This document shows, piece by piece, positions 1 to 9,543 of a stretch of 34,415 nt of DNA (within the stretch, counting starts at the first letter, position 1; each line of letters opens with the position of its first letter). The position numbers were made by a program, and so were the translations under genes. The notes below the pieces were generated by a model that did no database searches, was not told where the DNA came from, and was given only the letters and a program-made list of their open reading frames with translations. Origin of the DNA: Desulfuromonas sp. TF (GTDB taxonomy: Bacteria; Desulfobacterota; Desulfuromonadia; Desulfuromonadales; ATBO01). The stretch is taken from assembly GCF_000472285.1 (NCBI RefSeq), contig NZ_KI421412.1:100626-135040 (forward strand). The letters run 5' to 3'.

Positions 1-237
1 CTCCTCCTACGCCACCGCAAGCGGTGGCTACGGCGGACAGGCCGCTCACTAGGATTGGCTTGTTCGCCGAAGCCTTGGCGAAGGCGAAGCGGTCTCCTCT
101 CTGTGGCACTTTCCCTGGGGTCGCCCCCGGTCCCCGTTAAGGACCATCCTGCCCTGCGGAGCCCGGACTTTCCTCCCGTCCGCTTCGGCCCGAAGGCTTC
201 GTCGAACCGGCGATCATCTGTCCTTCTCCGACCATCA
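1..237 (-). ncRNA. rnpB: RNase P RNA (bacterial type A), 5' portion
   Basis: Catalytic RNA of RNase P, which trims tRNA 5' leaders. The minus strand carries the hallmark gaggaaagtccgggctcc block (around 161-178) and, downstream, the ggaaagtgccacagag block (about 97-112), both universally conserved in bacterial rnpB. A short region like gacagatgatcgccgg near 207-222 matches the P2/P3 start of type A RNAs. The 3' part, including the P1 closing strand, lies outside the window. The 5' end is estimated: a TAAGAT box at 243-248 could be the -10, giving a start near 236. The downstream part (1-90) contains the variable hairpins. Confidence 0.9.
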
Positions 238-280
238 TCTTCATCTTACACTTCGTTTACCCCGGCGAAAAGGGGTCGAA

Positions 281-991
281 TCAACCGTTGGAGCTGACAA
301 AGAGCAGACGGTTGCAGTGGGGGCAGCTCTGGATCTCCTGGGTCTGGAAGAGGCTGTTGAACAGCTGGGGGGGGAGATGCATGTTGCACCCGAGGCAGGC
401 GCCGTTCCTGGCCTCGACCACGGCCATCCCGCCGCGGCGGTCGAAGAGGAGCTGATAGCGCTTGCGCAGCTGCACCGGCAGGTCCTTCAGCAGGGCGTCC
501 CGCTGATTCCCTTTTTCGGCCTCCGTCTGAGCGTATTCGGCAAGGACGGCGGCGATTTCGCCATCGCGGGAATCGACTTTCTCCCGGAGGGAGGCCAGCT
601 CCCCTTCCTTTTCCTCCTGTTCCTTTTTCAGAACCTCGATCTCTCCGTCCTTGGCCCGGATCTGGTCTTCGATGTCCTTGTTCATCTTCTTGGCAGTATC
701 GATTTCCTTGAGTACCGCCACATATTCCTTCTGCGTCTTGATCGTCGGGAGCCGGCCCTCGGCCTTTTTTACGTTCTCCTGCTCCAGGACCAGGGATTGA
801 GTCAGCTCGCGGCGCTGGTTCCTGAGAGCTTCGCAGTCCGCCGCCAGGCTGTCGACCATGCCCTGAACGCGCTCGACATCGGCATTCAGCGCCGATCGTT
901 CGGTCTCCAGTTCCTTCCCGCTCTGGCGGACCTTGCTCAGTTCCTGATCGATTTCCTGCAGCTCCTTGAGCAGCTCCATCTGTTCTTGCAC
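281..991 (-). CDS. Coiled-coil protein with C-terminal C4 zinc ribbon
   Basis: A 236-residue protein of the zinc-ribbon family once called DUF164, common in anaerobic deltaproteobacteria; its precise function is not established. Residues 5-165 are almost entirely heptad-like, charged coiled coil. The C-terminal ribbon has CLGC (C199, C202) and CPHC (C223, C226), the expected four zinc ligands. The start is a GTG at 991, chosen because GGGAGG lies seven bases upstream. It sits between nif3 and rnpB on the same strand, 67 bp after the nif3 stop. Family members are thought to act as nucleic-acid-associated or scaffold proteins, but nothing in the sequence proves it. Confidence 0.88.
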   Translation of the reverse strand: MQEQMELLKELQEIDQELSKVRQSGKELETERSALNADVERVQGMVDSLAADCEALRNQRRELTQSLVLEQENVKKAEGRLPTIKTQKEYVAVLKEIDTAKKMNKDIEDQIRAKDGEIEVLKKEQEEKEGELASLREKVDSRDGEIAAVLAEYAQTEAEKGNQRDALLKDLPVQLRKRYQLLFDRRGGMAVVEARNGACLGCNMHLPPQLFNSLFQTQEIQSCPHCNRLLFVSSNG

Positions 992-1058
992 TTTGTTTGC
1001 CTCCCCTTCGTGTCTGCGTTGCGTGACTACGGATGTTCCCGGAAAAACTGAGGGGGAT

Positions 1059-2189
1059 TCAGATCGTCTTGAACGGATCTTCCTCCCCCTCCATCTCGAT
1101 AAATTCGATATTCAGTCCCCGCCGTTCGGTTTCTTCGCGAAGAGCCGCCGCCATCCCCTGAATCATAAGCCGCTCGGTGGCGAAATGACCGGCGTCGATG
1201 AGAGCCATCCCCCGGCCCTCGGCGCTTCGCGCGTCGTGGTACTTGAGGTCGCCGGTAACCAGGACGTCGGCCCCCTGCCGGACTGCCTCTCCCAGAAGCG
1301 ATGCTCCGCTGCCGCCACAGACGGCCACTTTGGCCACCGTACGTGCGAGATCCCCCACCAGGCGCAGGGAGCCGGCGCCGAGAGCCGCCTTCACCTCCCC
1401 GGCGAAATCGCCCAGGGTGACAGGCTGCGCCAGGCGGCCGATCCGCCCCAATCCGACATGCGGCCGGCGATTGGCCAGAGGGATCAGGTCATAGGCCACT
1501 TCCTCATAAGGGTGCGCCCGCAGCATCTTCTCCACGACCTTCCCTTTCGCTTCGCGGGGGAGTATGGTCTCGAGGCGGATTTCGCCCACCCGCTCCGTCT
1601 CTCCCTGGCGGCCGAGAAAAGGTTCAGTCCCGGTGCCGGGGCGGAACGTTCCGATTCCCGTTGCGGCAAAAGAGCAGCGATCATAATTCCCCACCTTTCC
1701 CGCTCCCCCTTTAAAGAGAGCATCGGCGACCGCCTCCTCATATCCTCTCGGAACGAAAACTACCAGTTTGAGCAGGTCTCCGCCGCGGTCGGCAGCCAGG
1801 GGGGAAATTTCCGACAGCCCCAGCCGTTCGGCCAGCCAGTCGTTCAGACCCGGCGCCGCCCGGTCGAGGTTGGTGTGCGCGCAGAGGACCGCCACGCCCT
1901 CCCGGACGGCGCGGAAGAGTATCCGGCCGGTTTCGTCGCCGGGGGTGAGGTTCTTAAGAGGGTGGAAAATCAGCGGGTGATGGGTAAGAATGGCCTGGGC
2001 TCCGGCTTCGCGGGCCGCATCGAGAGCCTGTCCGGAGGGATCGAGGCAGAGGAGCACCCGGTTCAGTTCGGCACCGGTGTCCCCGGCCTGGAGTCCTGCA
2101 TTGTCCCACTCTTCGGCCAGGGCCGGGGGATAAAGGGTGTTGACCAGACCGAGCAGGTCATGGATGCGGGCGATGCGTTCTTTTTTCAT
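1059..2189 (-). CDS. Nif3-like dinuclear metal-center protein (GTP cyclohydrolase 1 type 2 homolog, long form)
   Basis: A 376-residue member of the DUF34/Nif3 family of hexameric dinuclear-metal proteins, whose physiological reaction is unsettled despite the GTP cyclohydrolase name. Metal ligands are visible: HH at 70-71, H105 and D109 in HTNLD, and the C-terminal HFATE motif near 344. The length matches the YqfO type, which carries a PII-like domain inserted between the halves (about residues 130-235), unlike the 247-residue E. coli YbgI. The ATG at 2189 gives the usual N-terminus leading to AEEWDN. The open frame continues upstream through a tRNA and terminator, so longer starts are ruled out. 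GGAG is only one base from the ATG, so initiation may be weak. Confidence 0.88.
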   Translation of the reverse strand: MKKERIARIHDLLGLVNTLYPPALAEEWDNAGLQAGDTGAELNRVLLCLDPSGQALDAAREAGAQAILTHHPLIFHPLKNLTPGDETGRILFRAVREGVAVLCAHTNLDRAAPGLNDWLAERLGLSEISPLAADRGGDLLKLVVFVPRGYEEAVADALFKGGAGKVGNYDRCSFAATGIGTFRPGTGTEPFLGRQGETERVGEIRLETILPREAKGKVVEKMLRAHPYEEVAYDLIPLANRRPHVGLGRIGRLAQPVTLGDFAGEVKAALGAGSLRLVGDLARTVAKVAVCGGSGASLLGEAVRQGADVLVTGDLKYHDARSAEGRGMALIDAGHFATERLMIQGMAAALREETERRGLNIEFIEMEGEEDPFKTI

Positions 2190-2201
2190 ACTCCGGCGGG
2201 G

Positions 2202-2239
2202 AAAAAAAGAGAGTGCAACCCTGTTCTCGTTGCACTCTC
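2202..2239 (-). terminator. Intrinsic terminator after the CAT tRNA
   Basis: An 11-bp perfect stem (GAGAGTGCAAC at 2209-2219 with GTTGCACTCTC at 2229-2239) is followed on the minus strand by seven T's. It ends 13 bp before the nif3 start codon, so it terminates the tRNA transcript and must be passed or bypassed for nif3 expression. Confidence 0.9.
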
Positions 2240-2296
2240 GGTGTGTTACGTCGTGTGATATGTGGATATGAGTACCCGACTCATCTCGTTTCCATG

Positions 2297-2372
2297 TGGT
2301 GGGCCCACCAGGATTCGAACCTGGGACCAACCGGTTATGAGCCGGTGGCTCTACCAACTGAGCTATAGGCCC
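2297..2372 (-). tRNA. tRNA with CAT anticodon, probably tRNA-Ile2 (lysidine type)
   Basis: A 76-nt cloverleaf with a 7-bp acceptor stem, anticodon loop CTCATAA (anticodon CAT), a T-loop region GGTTCGAATCC and an encoded CCA. CAT tRNAs may be initiator Met, elongator Met or Ile2. The C4-G69 and C5-G68 acceptor pairs match those reported as recognised by TilS in E. coli tRNA-Ile2; the E. coli elongator tRNA-Met differs there. Ile2 is therefore favoured, but the call is inference. It forms its own unit between rpoD and nif3, with a promoter 23 bp upstream and a strong terminator. Confidence 0.93.
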
Positions 2373-2394
2373 TGGATTTAACAGTCAAAGACGC

Positions 2395-2423
2395 AGTTTA
2401 GGACTTCGAGAGAGTCCTGTCAA
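2395..2423 (-). promoter_or_regulatory. Sigma-70 promoter for the CAT tRNA
   Basis: Minus strand TTGACA (2418-2423), 17-bp spacer, TAAACT (2395-2400). The predicted start near 2388 lies about 16 bases before the mature tRNA 5' end. A 6-bp inverted repeat, AGGACT (2413-2418) with AGTCCT (2400-2405) in minus orientation, spans the spacer. Confidence 0.75.
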
Positions 2424-2444
2424 GAGCTTTTGCCGCACCGCACA

Positions 2445-4208
2445 TTACGTCGTCTCGACAAAGCTCTTGAGGCGTTTGGCTCGGCTCGGATGCCGCAGCT
2501 TGCGCAGCGCCTTGGCTTCGATCTGGCGAATTCGCTCACGGGTGACGGCAAAATCCTGGCCGACCTCCTCGAGAGTGTGGTCGCTCTTCTCGCCGATGCC
2601 GAAACGCATGCGCAGCACCTTCTCCTCCCGGGGGGTCAAGGTGGACAGGACCCGGGCGGTCTGGTCGGAGAGGTTTCCCTTGATCACCGCCTCCAAGGGA
2701 GAGACCACCCCCTTGTCCTCGATAAAGTCTCCCAGGGAGGAGTCCTCCTCCTCCCCTATTGGGGTCTCGAGGGAAATCGGCTCCTTGGCGATCTTGAGCA
2801 CCCGGCGCACCTTCTCCAGAGGAAGCTCCATGCGTTCGGCGATCTCTTCCGGGACCGGCTCACGCCCGATCTCCTGAACCAGCTGCCGGCTGGTGCGAAT
2901 CAGCTTGTTGATGGTCTCGATCATGTGCACCGGAATGCGGATGGTGCGCGCCTGATCGGCGATCGCCCGGGTGATGGCCTGGCGGATCCACCAGGTGGCG
3001 TAGGTGGAGAACTTGTAGCCGCGCTGGTACTCAAACTTGTCCACGGCCTTCATCAGCCCGATATTTCCCTCCTGGATGAGGTCGAGGAACTGCAGGCCGC
3101 GATTGGTGTACTTCTTGGCGATGGAGACCACCAGACGCAGGTTGGCCTCCACCAGTTCGGTCTTGGCCGCCTTGGCCCGCCATTCCCCCTTATGCACTTC
3201 CTTGAGGGATTCGAGCAGTTCCTCCGGAGCGAAGCCGGACTCCTCCTCGACTCTCTTGAACTTGCGCTGGGCGCTCTTGAGGCGCTTCTCAACCACCAGG
3301 AGGGAATCGACCGGAACGCCCAGCTCTTGAGAGATGGCGCGGGCCTCTTCCTCGTTCTTGCGCATGCGGCGCAACTGACGCTTGATCTCCTTGTGCGGCA
3401 GCTTCAGCTCCACCTCGCAGGCGCTGATCTCGGCCATTCCCTTCTTGACCTGCTCTGCCAGCTCTTTGAGGCGGTCGACGATCTTGGCGATCTGAAAATC
3501 CTTGAGCCGAATTTTACGCATCAGCTCGAAGATCTCTCCCTTCAGCGCCTGACAATCCTTCTCCAGGGTATCTTTTCCCCCGGCTTCGGCGGTAGCGAGC
3601 TGTTCGCGCATTTCCATGAAACGGCCTTCGAGCTCGCGAATCTGCGCTACCAGATCGAGGACCCGCTGGCGCTGCTTTATTTCTTCCTCGGTCCCCTCTT
3701 CCTCTTCATACTCCTTGGTGATCTCGGCCACGCTGATCTGCCCTTTTTCCAGACGCTCGCCGAGGGAGATGATCTCCTTGAAGGCGATGGGGGAACGCAT
3801 GATGACGCGGGTCACCTGAGCATCCCCTTCTTCGATGCGCTTGGCGATCTCCACTTCCCCTTCCCGGGTAAGGAGGGACACCTGTCCCATTTCTCGCAGG
3901 TACATACGCACCGGATCGCTCGTGCGCCCCAGAGTGCCGGCCTCGAACTCCGACTCCTCTTCTTCCTCTTCGTCGCCGTCGTGCAGGTCGCCGCCGAGTA
4001 TCTGGTCCTTGCGCAACGACAGCTTCTGCTCGGTATCGACGATCTCGATGTCCATCTCCCCAAACATGCTCATCACGTCGTCCAACTGGTCGGAAGAGAC
4101 CATGTCCGCCGGAAGGGCGTCGTTGACCTCATCATAGGTGAGATACCCACGCTCCTTCCCCATGTCTATGAGCTGCTGTACTTCATCCATCCCGGTCTTC
4201 TTGGCCAT
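2445..4208 (-). CDS. rpoD: Primary RNA polymerase sigma factor (sigma-70)
   Basis: The housekeeping sigma factor, 587 residues. Region 1.1 occupies roughly residues 1-70, followed by an acidic stretch (79-87) and region 1.2 with [11 protein letters not shown] (98-108). A long non-conserved insert runs to about 340. Region 2 (350-420) includes [26 protein letters not shown] and the -10-melting segment [15 protein letters not shown]. Region 3 follows, then region 4 with the helix-turn-helix [20 protein letters not shown]. The start at 4208 has AGGAGAAGG upstream; the frame extends 16 codons further without an SD. It is last in the yqeY-cvpA-mutS2-dnaG-rpoD operon, 64 bp after dnaG. Confidence 0.98.
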   Translation of the reverse strand: MAKKTGMDEVQQLIDMGKERGYLTYDEVNDALPADMVSSDQLDDVMSMFGEMDIEIVDTEQKLSLRKDQILGGDLHDGDEEEEEESEFEAGTLGRTSDPVRMYLREMGQVSLLTREGEVEIAKRIEEGDAQVTRVIMRSPIAFKEIISLGERLEKGQISVAEITKEYEEEEGTEEEIKQRQRVLDLVAQIRELEGRFMEMREQLATAEAGGKDTLEKDCQALKGEIFELMRKIRLKDFQIAKIVDRLKELAEQVKKGMAEISACEVELKLPHKEIKRQLRRMRKNEEEARAISQELGVPVDSLLVVEKRLKSAQRKFKRVEEESGFAPEELLESLKEVHKGEWRAKAAKTELVEANLRLVVSIAKKYTNRGLQFLDLIQEGNIGLMKAVDKFEYQRGYKFSTYATWWIRQAITRAIADQARTIRIPVHMIETINKLIRTSRQLVQEIGREPVPEEIAERMELPLEKVRRVLKIAKEPISLETPIGEEEDSSLGDFIEDKGVVSPLEAVIKGNLSDQTARVLSTLTPREEKVLRMRFGIGEKSDHTLEEVGQDFAVTRERIRQIEAKALRKLRHPSRAKRLKSFVETT

Positions 4209-4272
4209 GCCTTGCCTTCTCCTCTCGATCCCCGCCTGTGCAGGGGCCATCGACAATGCGATATCCTTAAAC

Positions 4273-6078
4273 CTATTTTTTCAACGTACGATTAATTTCT
4301 ATCTGCTCCCGGTAATAGGCGTCCAAGGCTTCCCGGTCGCCGCTCTGTTCGGCCTGCCGGATAAGTCCGGGAAGCTCCTTGCTGCGCTTTCTCAGACGTT
4401 CTCTGACCACCGCCTGGCGGCAGTCGGCAAAGATCGCCTCCGGGTCTTCGGCGTAGATCTGAGCGTCTCTTATAAGAATACCCGAGACCAGGGCTTTTTG
4501 TTCTTCGCTCAGGCGGTCGTCGTCCAGAAGCCGCTGCATGGGACTTTCCCCCTCCGCATCCTCGACCAGCCGCTCGGCGATCCCCCGCCGGTCCTCATCG
4601 GAGAAAAAGCTCTCCACTCCCTCACCGGCCACCTTCCGGCGGATCTCCGGATTCCCATCGAGCATGTGCAGCAGCAGTTCCTGGGCTCTTGTTCCTGCCC
4701 CCGTCTCTTTCGGCCGGGCCGGAGGGCGGGATGAAGGGGCGGAAACGGGCCGAACGGGGTCCTGCCGCGAGGGTGCATCAGCCGGGGGAGGGGACCGGCG
4801 CCGGAGCAGGTCCTCCTCAATTCCGGTACGCTGCGACAGGAGACGGCGGTAGAGACTGCGTTCAATGTCGCTGGGCAGCAGAATCAGCCGGTCCATGACC
4901 TCTTCCACGGCCCGTGCCCGTCCCTCGACGCTGTCGCCGCAGGCCGCCAGAGCCGCTTCCATGAACACCTCCAGGGCCGGACGCGCCCCCTGCATCCGCG
5001 TTCGAAATGCCTCCGTGCCCCGCTTGCGCAGAAAGGAGTCTGGATCCTCGCCGGCCTCCAAGGCCACAACCGCCACGGCGAATCCCTCGGGCAGGAGCGC
5101 CTCCATGGCCCGGAAGGTCGCCTTCTGTCCAGCGCTGTCCTGGTCGAAGAGGAGCAGCAGGCGCTTGGCATAGCGCTTGAGCACACGGGCATGCTCCGCC
5201 GTCAGGGCCGTTCCGCAGGTGGCCACGGCATTGCCGAATCCTGCCCGGTCCAGGGCCATCTGGTCGAAATATCCTTCGACTACGATCCCTTCCCCTGTCT
5301 GCCGCATCCCTTCCTTCGCCTGATAGAGACCGTAAAGGGTGCGTCCCTTGTGGTAGACGGGGGACTCGGGAGAGTTGATGTACTTGGGGAGCGAGTCGTC
5401 CATCACCCGTCCGCCAAAGGCCACCACCTGGCCCCGGGAATCCGAAATGGGGAAAAGCAGCCGGCGGCGGAACAGATCGTAGTCGCTTCGCCCGTCCCGC
5501 CCGGGGCGGACGAGCCCTAGTTTCTCCCGGACCAGGGCGGGATCGAATCCCTTCGTCTCCAGGTGCTTCGCCAGGGCGTCCCATCGCTCGGGGGCGTAGC
5601 CCAGGCGAAACCGGCGGGCCGCTTCGCCGTCGTACCCACGCTCGCGCAGGTAGCGGCGGGCCGCCGCCCCTTCCGGTTCATCGAGGAGGATCCGATGATA
5701 GAAATCGGCGGCCACTTCGTTGATCCGGACCAGGCGCTCCACCTCTTCGCGGCGCTTTTCCTCGACCGGCGACAGGGTCTCCTCTTCGACCTCGACACCC
5801 ACGCGCTCCCCGAGCCGCCTCACGGCCTCGGGGAAGGAGAGCCCTTCCATGCGCATCAGGAAGGAAAATACGTTTCCTCCCACCCCGCAGCCGAAGCAGT
5901 GAAAGATCTGCCGGGGGGCGTTAACGTTGAAGGAAGGGGTTTTCTCCCCGTGGAAGGGGCACAGTCCCTGGTGGTTGGCTCCAGAACGCTTGAGCGGCAG
6001 GTAGGAGGAAACCACTTCCACGATATCGAGCCTCTCACGGATTTCCTGGATCTTTTCTTCCGGTATCCGCCCCATCAT
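4273..6078 (-). CDS. dnaG: DNA primase
   Basis: Synthesises RNA primers for replication; 601 residues, normal for the family. The N-terminal CHC2 zinc finger shows C40, H43, C61 and C64. The RNA polymerase core includes a Toprim fold with the acidic motif VVEGYFD (about 268) and FDQDSAG (about 317). The C-terminal 150 residues form the helical helicase-binding region, preceded by a proline/arginine-rich linker. Its ATG overlaps the mutS2 stop (ATGA at 6075-6078), so translational coupling is likely; a second ATG follows directly and could also be used. dnaG immediately before rpoD is the classical macromolecular-synthesis arrangement. Confidence 0.97.
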   Translation of the reverse strand: MMGRIPEEKIQEIRERLDIVEVVSSYLPLKRSGANHQGLCPFHGEKTPSFNVNAPRQIFHCFGCGVGGNVFSFLMRMEGLSFPEAVRRLGERVGVEVEEETLSPVEEKRREEVERLVRINEVAADFYHRILLDEPEGAAARRYLRERGYDGEAARRFRLGYAPERWDALAKHLETKGFDPALVREKLGLVRPGRDGRSDYDLFRRRLLFPISDSRGQVVAFGGRVMDDSLPKYINSPESPVYHKGRTLYGLYQAKEGMRQTGEGIVVEGYFDQMALDRAGFGNAVATCGTALTAEHARVLKRYAKRLLLLFDQDSAGQKATFRAMEALLPEGFAVAVVALEAGEDPDSFLRKRGTEAFRTRMQGARPALEVFMEAALAACGDSVEGRARAVEEVMDRLILLPSDIERSLYRRLLSQRTGIEEDLLRRRSPPPADAPSRQDPVRPVSAPSSRPPARPKETGAGTRAQELLLHMLDGNPEIRRKVAGEGVESFFSDEDRRGIAERLVEDAEGESPMQRLLDDDRLSEEQKALVSGILIRDAQIYAEDPEAIFADCRQAVVRERLRKRSKELPGLIRQAEQSGDREALDAYYREQIEINRTLKK

Positions 6079-8444
6079 CTCTTCATCTCAACGATGGTCA
6101 CGTTATCGCCTCCGCGTCCAGGATCGGCGGCATGAAAAGCGGCCACCCCCCGGTGAGCGACTAGAAACTCCCGAACCGCCTGGCGCAGAACCCCCTCCCC
6201 GGCTCCGTGAACCACCTCCACCTCGTGCAGTCCGTGCAGCAGGGCGTCGTCGAGAAAGCGGTCGAGCAGAAGAAGGGCCGCCTCCACTCGTTGACCCACC
6301 AGCAAAAGCTTCGACCCGGCACTCTCCCGATCGACCCGGCTCCGCACCGTGGCCCGACCGCTCCCTCTGCCGACAAATCGCCGGGGTGTAAACTGCTCCA
6401 GGGCTGACAGGGGGAGGCGCAGCTTCTTGCCGTGGACGACGAGCTCGACCTCACCACCCTGTTGCACCCGGGCGACTTCCCCTTCGGCGCCGAGGGCGGT
6501 GATGCGGAGGATTTCTCCCGCTTCGACTTCCCTCGGAACCGCACCCATGCGGCGCGGCTCGGGACGAAGGGCGGTCAGCTCCTCCCGCACCGCCCGCATC
6601 TCCCCGGCAAGCTCCGCCTGTTCTCGGATATCGGAGGCTCGTTCCCGGACTCGCTCGACAAGGGCTTTCACCCTCGTTTCGGCCTCGCGCACAACTCTTT
6701 CGCCACGACGCTTCGCCTTCTCCAGGATTGCACCCTTTTGCTCCTCCAGTTCGGCCAGGAGCCGTTTGCGCTTCTCCCGCTCCTGCTCGGCCCGCTCCCG
6801 CTGCCTCCGCGCCTCGGCCCGATCCTGCTCCAGCTCCTTGGCCAGACGATTGAGTTCCTCGGTCAGTTCCAGCCCTTCCCGCTCCCCCTCCCCCAGGTAC
6901 CCGGAGGCCCTGGCCAGGACTCCCTCGGGGAGCCCCAGGAGGCGGGCGATGGTGAAAGCGTTGCTCGCCCCGGGAATGCCGTAGTGCAACCGATAGGTGG
7001 GCGCCAGTGTCCGGGCGTCGAATTCCACGGCGGCGTTTTCCACCCCTTCCCTAAGGTGGGCATAGCCTTTGACCAGATTGAGATGCGTGGTGACAATGGC
7101 CCGTGCCCCTCGCTCCCGCAGAGAGTCGAGGATCGCCAGGGCCAGGGCGCCGCCCTCGGCAGGATCGGTGCCGGTACCCGCCTCGTCAAGAAGGACCAGG
7201 GAGTCGCCGTCGGCCTCTTCGAGAATGCGCCTGATCCGGGTCAGATGCCCGGAAAAGGTCGAGAGGCTCTCCTCGATGCTCTGCTCGTCGCCGATATCGG
7301 CGAATATCTTGCCAAAAAGATGGACACGGCTGTCGGGGGCGCAGGGAATGTGCAACCCGGAGCGAACCATCAGAAGAAGAAGCCCCGCCGTCTTAAGGGC
7401 GACGGTTTTGCCTCCGGTGTTAGGGCCGCTCACCACCAGTGTGTCGTTCCCCTCACCGAGCAGCAGATCGATGGGAACCGCCCCCTCCTGGCGGGGTTCT
7501 CCGTTCGGGTGAAAGAGAAGCAGCGGATGGCGGGCCGCTCTGAGTTCTATCAGAGGCTCCTCTGCCAACCGCGGCGCAGCGGCGTCGCTTCGCTGGGAAA
7601 ACCGGCCGGCGGCGGCGGTAAAATCGAGCCTGGCGAGAATCTCCTGGTTGGTCCGGAGAGCCTCGGCATCGTGTCGCACGGCGTCCGAGAGCCGCAGCAG
7701 GATGCGCTCCTCTTCCCGTTTCTCTTCACGCAACAGGGCATGCAACTCGTTGTTGCGCTCCAGGACGGCTGCAGGCTCCACATAGAGGGTCTGTCCACTG
7801 GCCGATTCATCGTGAACGAAACCCTTGATCTGGCCGCGGTGGTCGGCACGCACCGGCACGACGTAGCGGCCGCCCCTCTCGGTGATGATCCGGTCCTGAA
7901 AGACGGTCGCAAGATGATCGGCGGAGAGCATATCCTCCAGGATCTTCTTGATCCGGTTGCGCAACTGACGGATGCCGCGGCGCAGGTCCCCCAGTTCGAA
8001 AGAGGCACCGTCCAGAATCTCACCCCGCGCCCCGATGCTCTCACGCAGGCTCTGTGCCAGCCCCCTCAAGGGATCGAGACCCGCGGCCAGGCCGGCCAGC
8101 CCTGGCGCATACTCCGGATCGCCAAAATAGCGCCGGCAGTCCCGGGCCGCCTCCAGACTCAGCAGAATTTCCAGAAGATTCTCCGGATCCAGCCGACTCC
8201 CCTCGGCCCGCAGTTGCCGAAGCGACTCGCGCAGATCACGGCATCCCCCAACCGGCGGTCTTCCCTGCGCAGCCATCAGGACGGTCATCTCGACGATCTC
8301 GGCGAGCGAGGAGGCCACCGCCTCCCGCGAATCGAGGGGCCGAAGGTTTCGGGCCACCTCCCGTCCCGGCTCCGTTGCCGTAAAACCGGAAAGCAGCACC
8401 CGGATCTTATCGAATTCGAGAACCCGAAGCGTTTCTTCGTTCAT
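6075..8444 (-). CDS. mutS2: Endonuclease MutS2 (ATPase with Smr domain)
   Basis: A 789-residue MutS2-family ATPase, implicated in suppressing recombination or rescuing collided ribosomes; it lacks the mismatch-binding domain of MutS. Walker A GPNTGGKT lies at 340-347 and Walker B LVLLDEAGTGTDP at 416-428. A long coiled coil spans about 515-620. The C-terminal Smr domain (713-789) keeps HGAGEGVLR but has LLLVG where the family normally has LDLRG, so its nuclease activity is doubtful. The start is ATG 8444 with an AGG seven bases upstream; a TTG directly before it is less likely. It sits 43 bp after cvpA and overlaps dnaG by four bases. Confidence 0.95.
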   Translation of the reverse strand: MNEETLRVLEFDKIRVLLSGFTATEPGREVARNLRPLDSREAVASSLAEIVEMTVLMAAQGRPPVGGCRDLRESLRQLRAEGSRLDPENLLEILLSLEAARDCRRYFGDPEYAPGLAGLAAGLDPLRGLAQSLRESIGARGEILDGASFELGDLRRGIRQLRNRIKKILEDMLSADHLATVFQDRIITERGGRYVVPVRADHRGQIKGFVHDESASGQTLYVEPAAVLERNNELHALLREEKREEERILLRLSDAVRHDAEALRTNQEILARLDFTAAAGRFSQRSDAAAPRLAEEPLIELRAARHPLLLFHPNGEPRQEGAVPIDLLLGEGNDTLVVSGPNTGGKTVALKTAGLLLLMVRSGLHIPCAPDSRVHLFGKIFADIGDEQSIEESLSTFSGHLTRIRRILEEADGDSLVLLDEAGTGTDPAEGGALALAILDSLRERGARAIVTTHLNLVKGYAHLREGVENAAVEFDARTLAPTYRLHYGIPGASNAFTIARLLGLPEGVLARASGYLGEGEREGLELTEELNRLAKELEQDRAEARRQRERAEQEREKRKRLLAELEEQKGAILEKAKRRGERVVREAETRVKALVERVRERASDIREQAELAGEMRAVREELTALRPEPRRMGAVPREVEAGEILRITALGAEGEVARVQQGGEVELVVHGKKLRLPLSALEQFTPRRFVGRGSGRATVRSRVDRESAGSKLLLVGQRVEAALLLLDRFLDDALLHGLHEVEVVHGAGEGVLRQAVREFLVAHRGVAAFHAADPGRGGDNVTIVEMKR

Positions 8445-8487
8445 CAAACCTGCCGCCGTGTCCCGGCGAATCCAGTGCGGTGCCGCA

Positions 8488-8979
8488 TTAGAGCCATTCG
8501 GCGATTACCTGGCGGCTGCCATGCAATACCGTTTCGCCAAGGTTGACAAAAGGAGGCGAAAGTATCGATCCCTTGAAAGCGGGCTGCACCGTCTTGGGGA
8601 GGGGCGTCAGAGAAAGAGAAAAAAGCGTCATCGTCAGCAGCAATACCCCTTGGAGCAGCCCGAAGAATCCACCGGCCACGCGGTTCAGCCCTCCCAGGAA
8701 GAGAAGCTTGAGAAAACGGGAGAGGGCATAACCGAGCAAGGAAAAAAAGACCACCGTCGCCAGAAACAAGAGGAGAAAGGCGACAAAGATGGCGATTCGG
8801 GAAGGCATCTGGAAATACTGCACCAACATTTCCGCCAGGGGTGCGTGAAAACTGAAGGCAAGAACAGCCCCCGCAATAAGGCCCAGCAAGGAACAGAGTT
8901 CCTTGAGAAATCCCCGGAACAGCCCCTTGACCGTAAAGGCGACGAGTATGCTCAGGATCGTAATGTCGATGACATTCAT
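8488..8979 (-). CDS. CvpA-family inner-membrane protein
   Basis: A 163-residue integral membrane protein of the CvpA (colicin V production) family. It has four hydrophobic segments at about residues 3-22, 25-45, 62-85 and 100-125, with the family-typical N-terminus MNVIDITIL and GLFRGFLKEL. The molecular role of CvpA proteins is not settled; E. coli CvpA is linked to envelope homeostasis and purF. ATG 8979 is preferred (AGGA seven bases upstream); an ATG two codons earlier is possible. It is second in the yqeY-cvpA-mutS2-dnaG-rpoD operon. Confidence 0.88.
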   Translation of the reverse strand: MNVIDITILSILVAFTVKGLFRGFLKELCSLLGLIAGAVLAFSFHAPLAEMLVQYFQMPSRIAIFVAFLLLFLATVVFFSLLGYALSRFLKLLFLGGLNRVAGGFFGLLQGVLLLTMTLFSLSLTPLPKTVQPAFKGSILSPPFVNLGETVLHGSRQVIAEWL

Positions 8980-9024
8980 CCCCATTTCCTGCGCTCCACG
9001 GCAACCGGGCCGGTCCACCTCCGA

Positions 9025-9471
9025 TCAGGCGGAGAGACGGACCTTGACCAGTTCACTGACCAGCCGGCCGTCGGCGCGGCCAAGGGTCCTGCCGGTGACG
9101 ACCTTCATGACTTTTCCCATATCCTTCACGGAGGCGGCGCCGGTTTTGGTTACCGCTTCCTCGATGATGCTGCGGATCTCTTCCTCTCCGAGCTGTGCGG
9201 GGAGAAACTCCTGCAGGACGGCCAATTCCTGCTCTTCTTTTTCCGCCAGTTCCGGACGGGCGCCCTCCCGGTAAAGCTGGGCCGACTCCTTGCGCTGCTT
9301 CACTAGCATGGAGATAACGCCTATGATCTCCTGATCATCCAGTTCCCGCCGCTCGTCTATTTCCTTGTTCTTGACGCTGGTGCGGATCTGCCGGATGGTA
9401 TTCAGGCGCAGGGAATCCTTGGCCCTCATGGCCTCTTTCATTGCTTCGTTCAACTGCTGTGACAGGCTCAT
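9025..9471 (-). CDS. yqeY: GatB/YqeY domain protein
   Basis: A 148-residue protein of the YqeY family, related to the C-terminal tRNA-binding domain of GatB amidotransferase. Its exact function is unknown, although it commonly sits upstream of dnaG and rpoD. It is highly helical; LNTIRQIRTSVKNKEID and the C-terminal VTGRTLGRADGRLVSELV are family signatures. The start MSLSQQLNEAM at 9471 follows GAGGA with six bases of spacing. The frame is open further upstream, but that stretch covers a promoter and hairpin and looks non-coding. It is the first gene of the operon running to rpoD; rpsU, often first in such operons, is absent. Confidence 0.93.
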   Translation of the reverse strand: MSLSQQLNEAMKEAMRAKDSLRLNTIRQIRTSVKNKEIDERRELDDQEIIGVISMLVKQRKESAQLYREGARPELAEKEEQELAVLQEFLPAQLGEEEIRSIIEEAVTKTGAASVKDMGKVMKVVTGRTLGRADGRLVSELVKVRLSA

Positions 9472-9501
9472 CTGGGATCCTCGGTTGCGGAAAACGCAAA
9501 T

Positions 9502-9530
9502 AGGGCAACCGGCCAGCCGGCGCCCTTTTT
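9502..9530 (+). repeat. Hairpin in the yqeY leader
   Basis: GC-rich inverted repeat: AGGGC (9502-9506) and an inner CCGGC pair with GCCGG and GCCCT (9522-9526). On the plus strand it is followed by five or six T's and could stop antisense transcription. On the minus strand it falls at the very start of the predicted yqeY leader. Confidence 0.5.
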
Positions 9531-9543
9531 TCAAGAACTTTTT

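Noticed and set aside
55-297. Small plus-strand open frame across the first 300 bases
   Set aside because: The region is the complement of RNase P RNA; the frame is accidental.
2190-2357. N-terminal extension of the Nif3 protein
   Set aside because: The in-frame extension would translate a tRNA and a terminator; the family N-terminus begins at 2189.
2430-4295. A 621-codon open frame on the plus strand opposite rpoD
   Set aside because: It is the antisense shadow of rpoD: high GC at rpoD third positions keeps the frame open, and the translation has no recognisable domain.
6432-8546. A 704-codon plus-strand open frame opposite mutS2
   Set aside because: Antisense shadow of a clear MutS2 gene; no SD, no domain.
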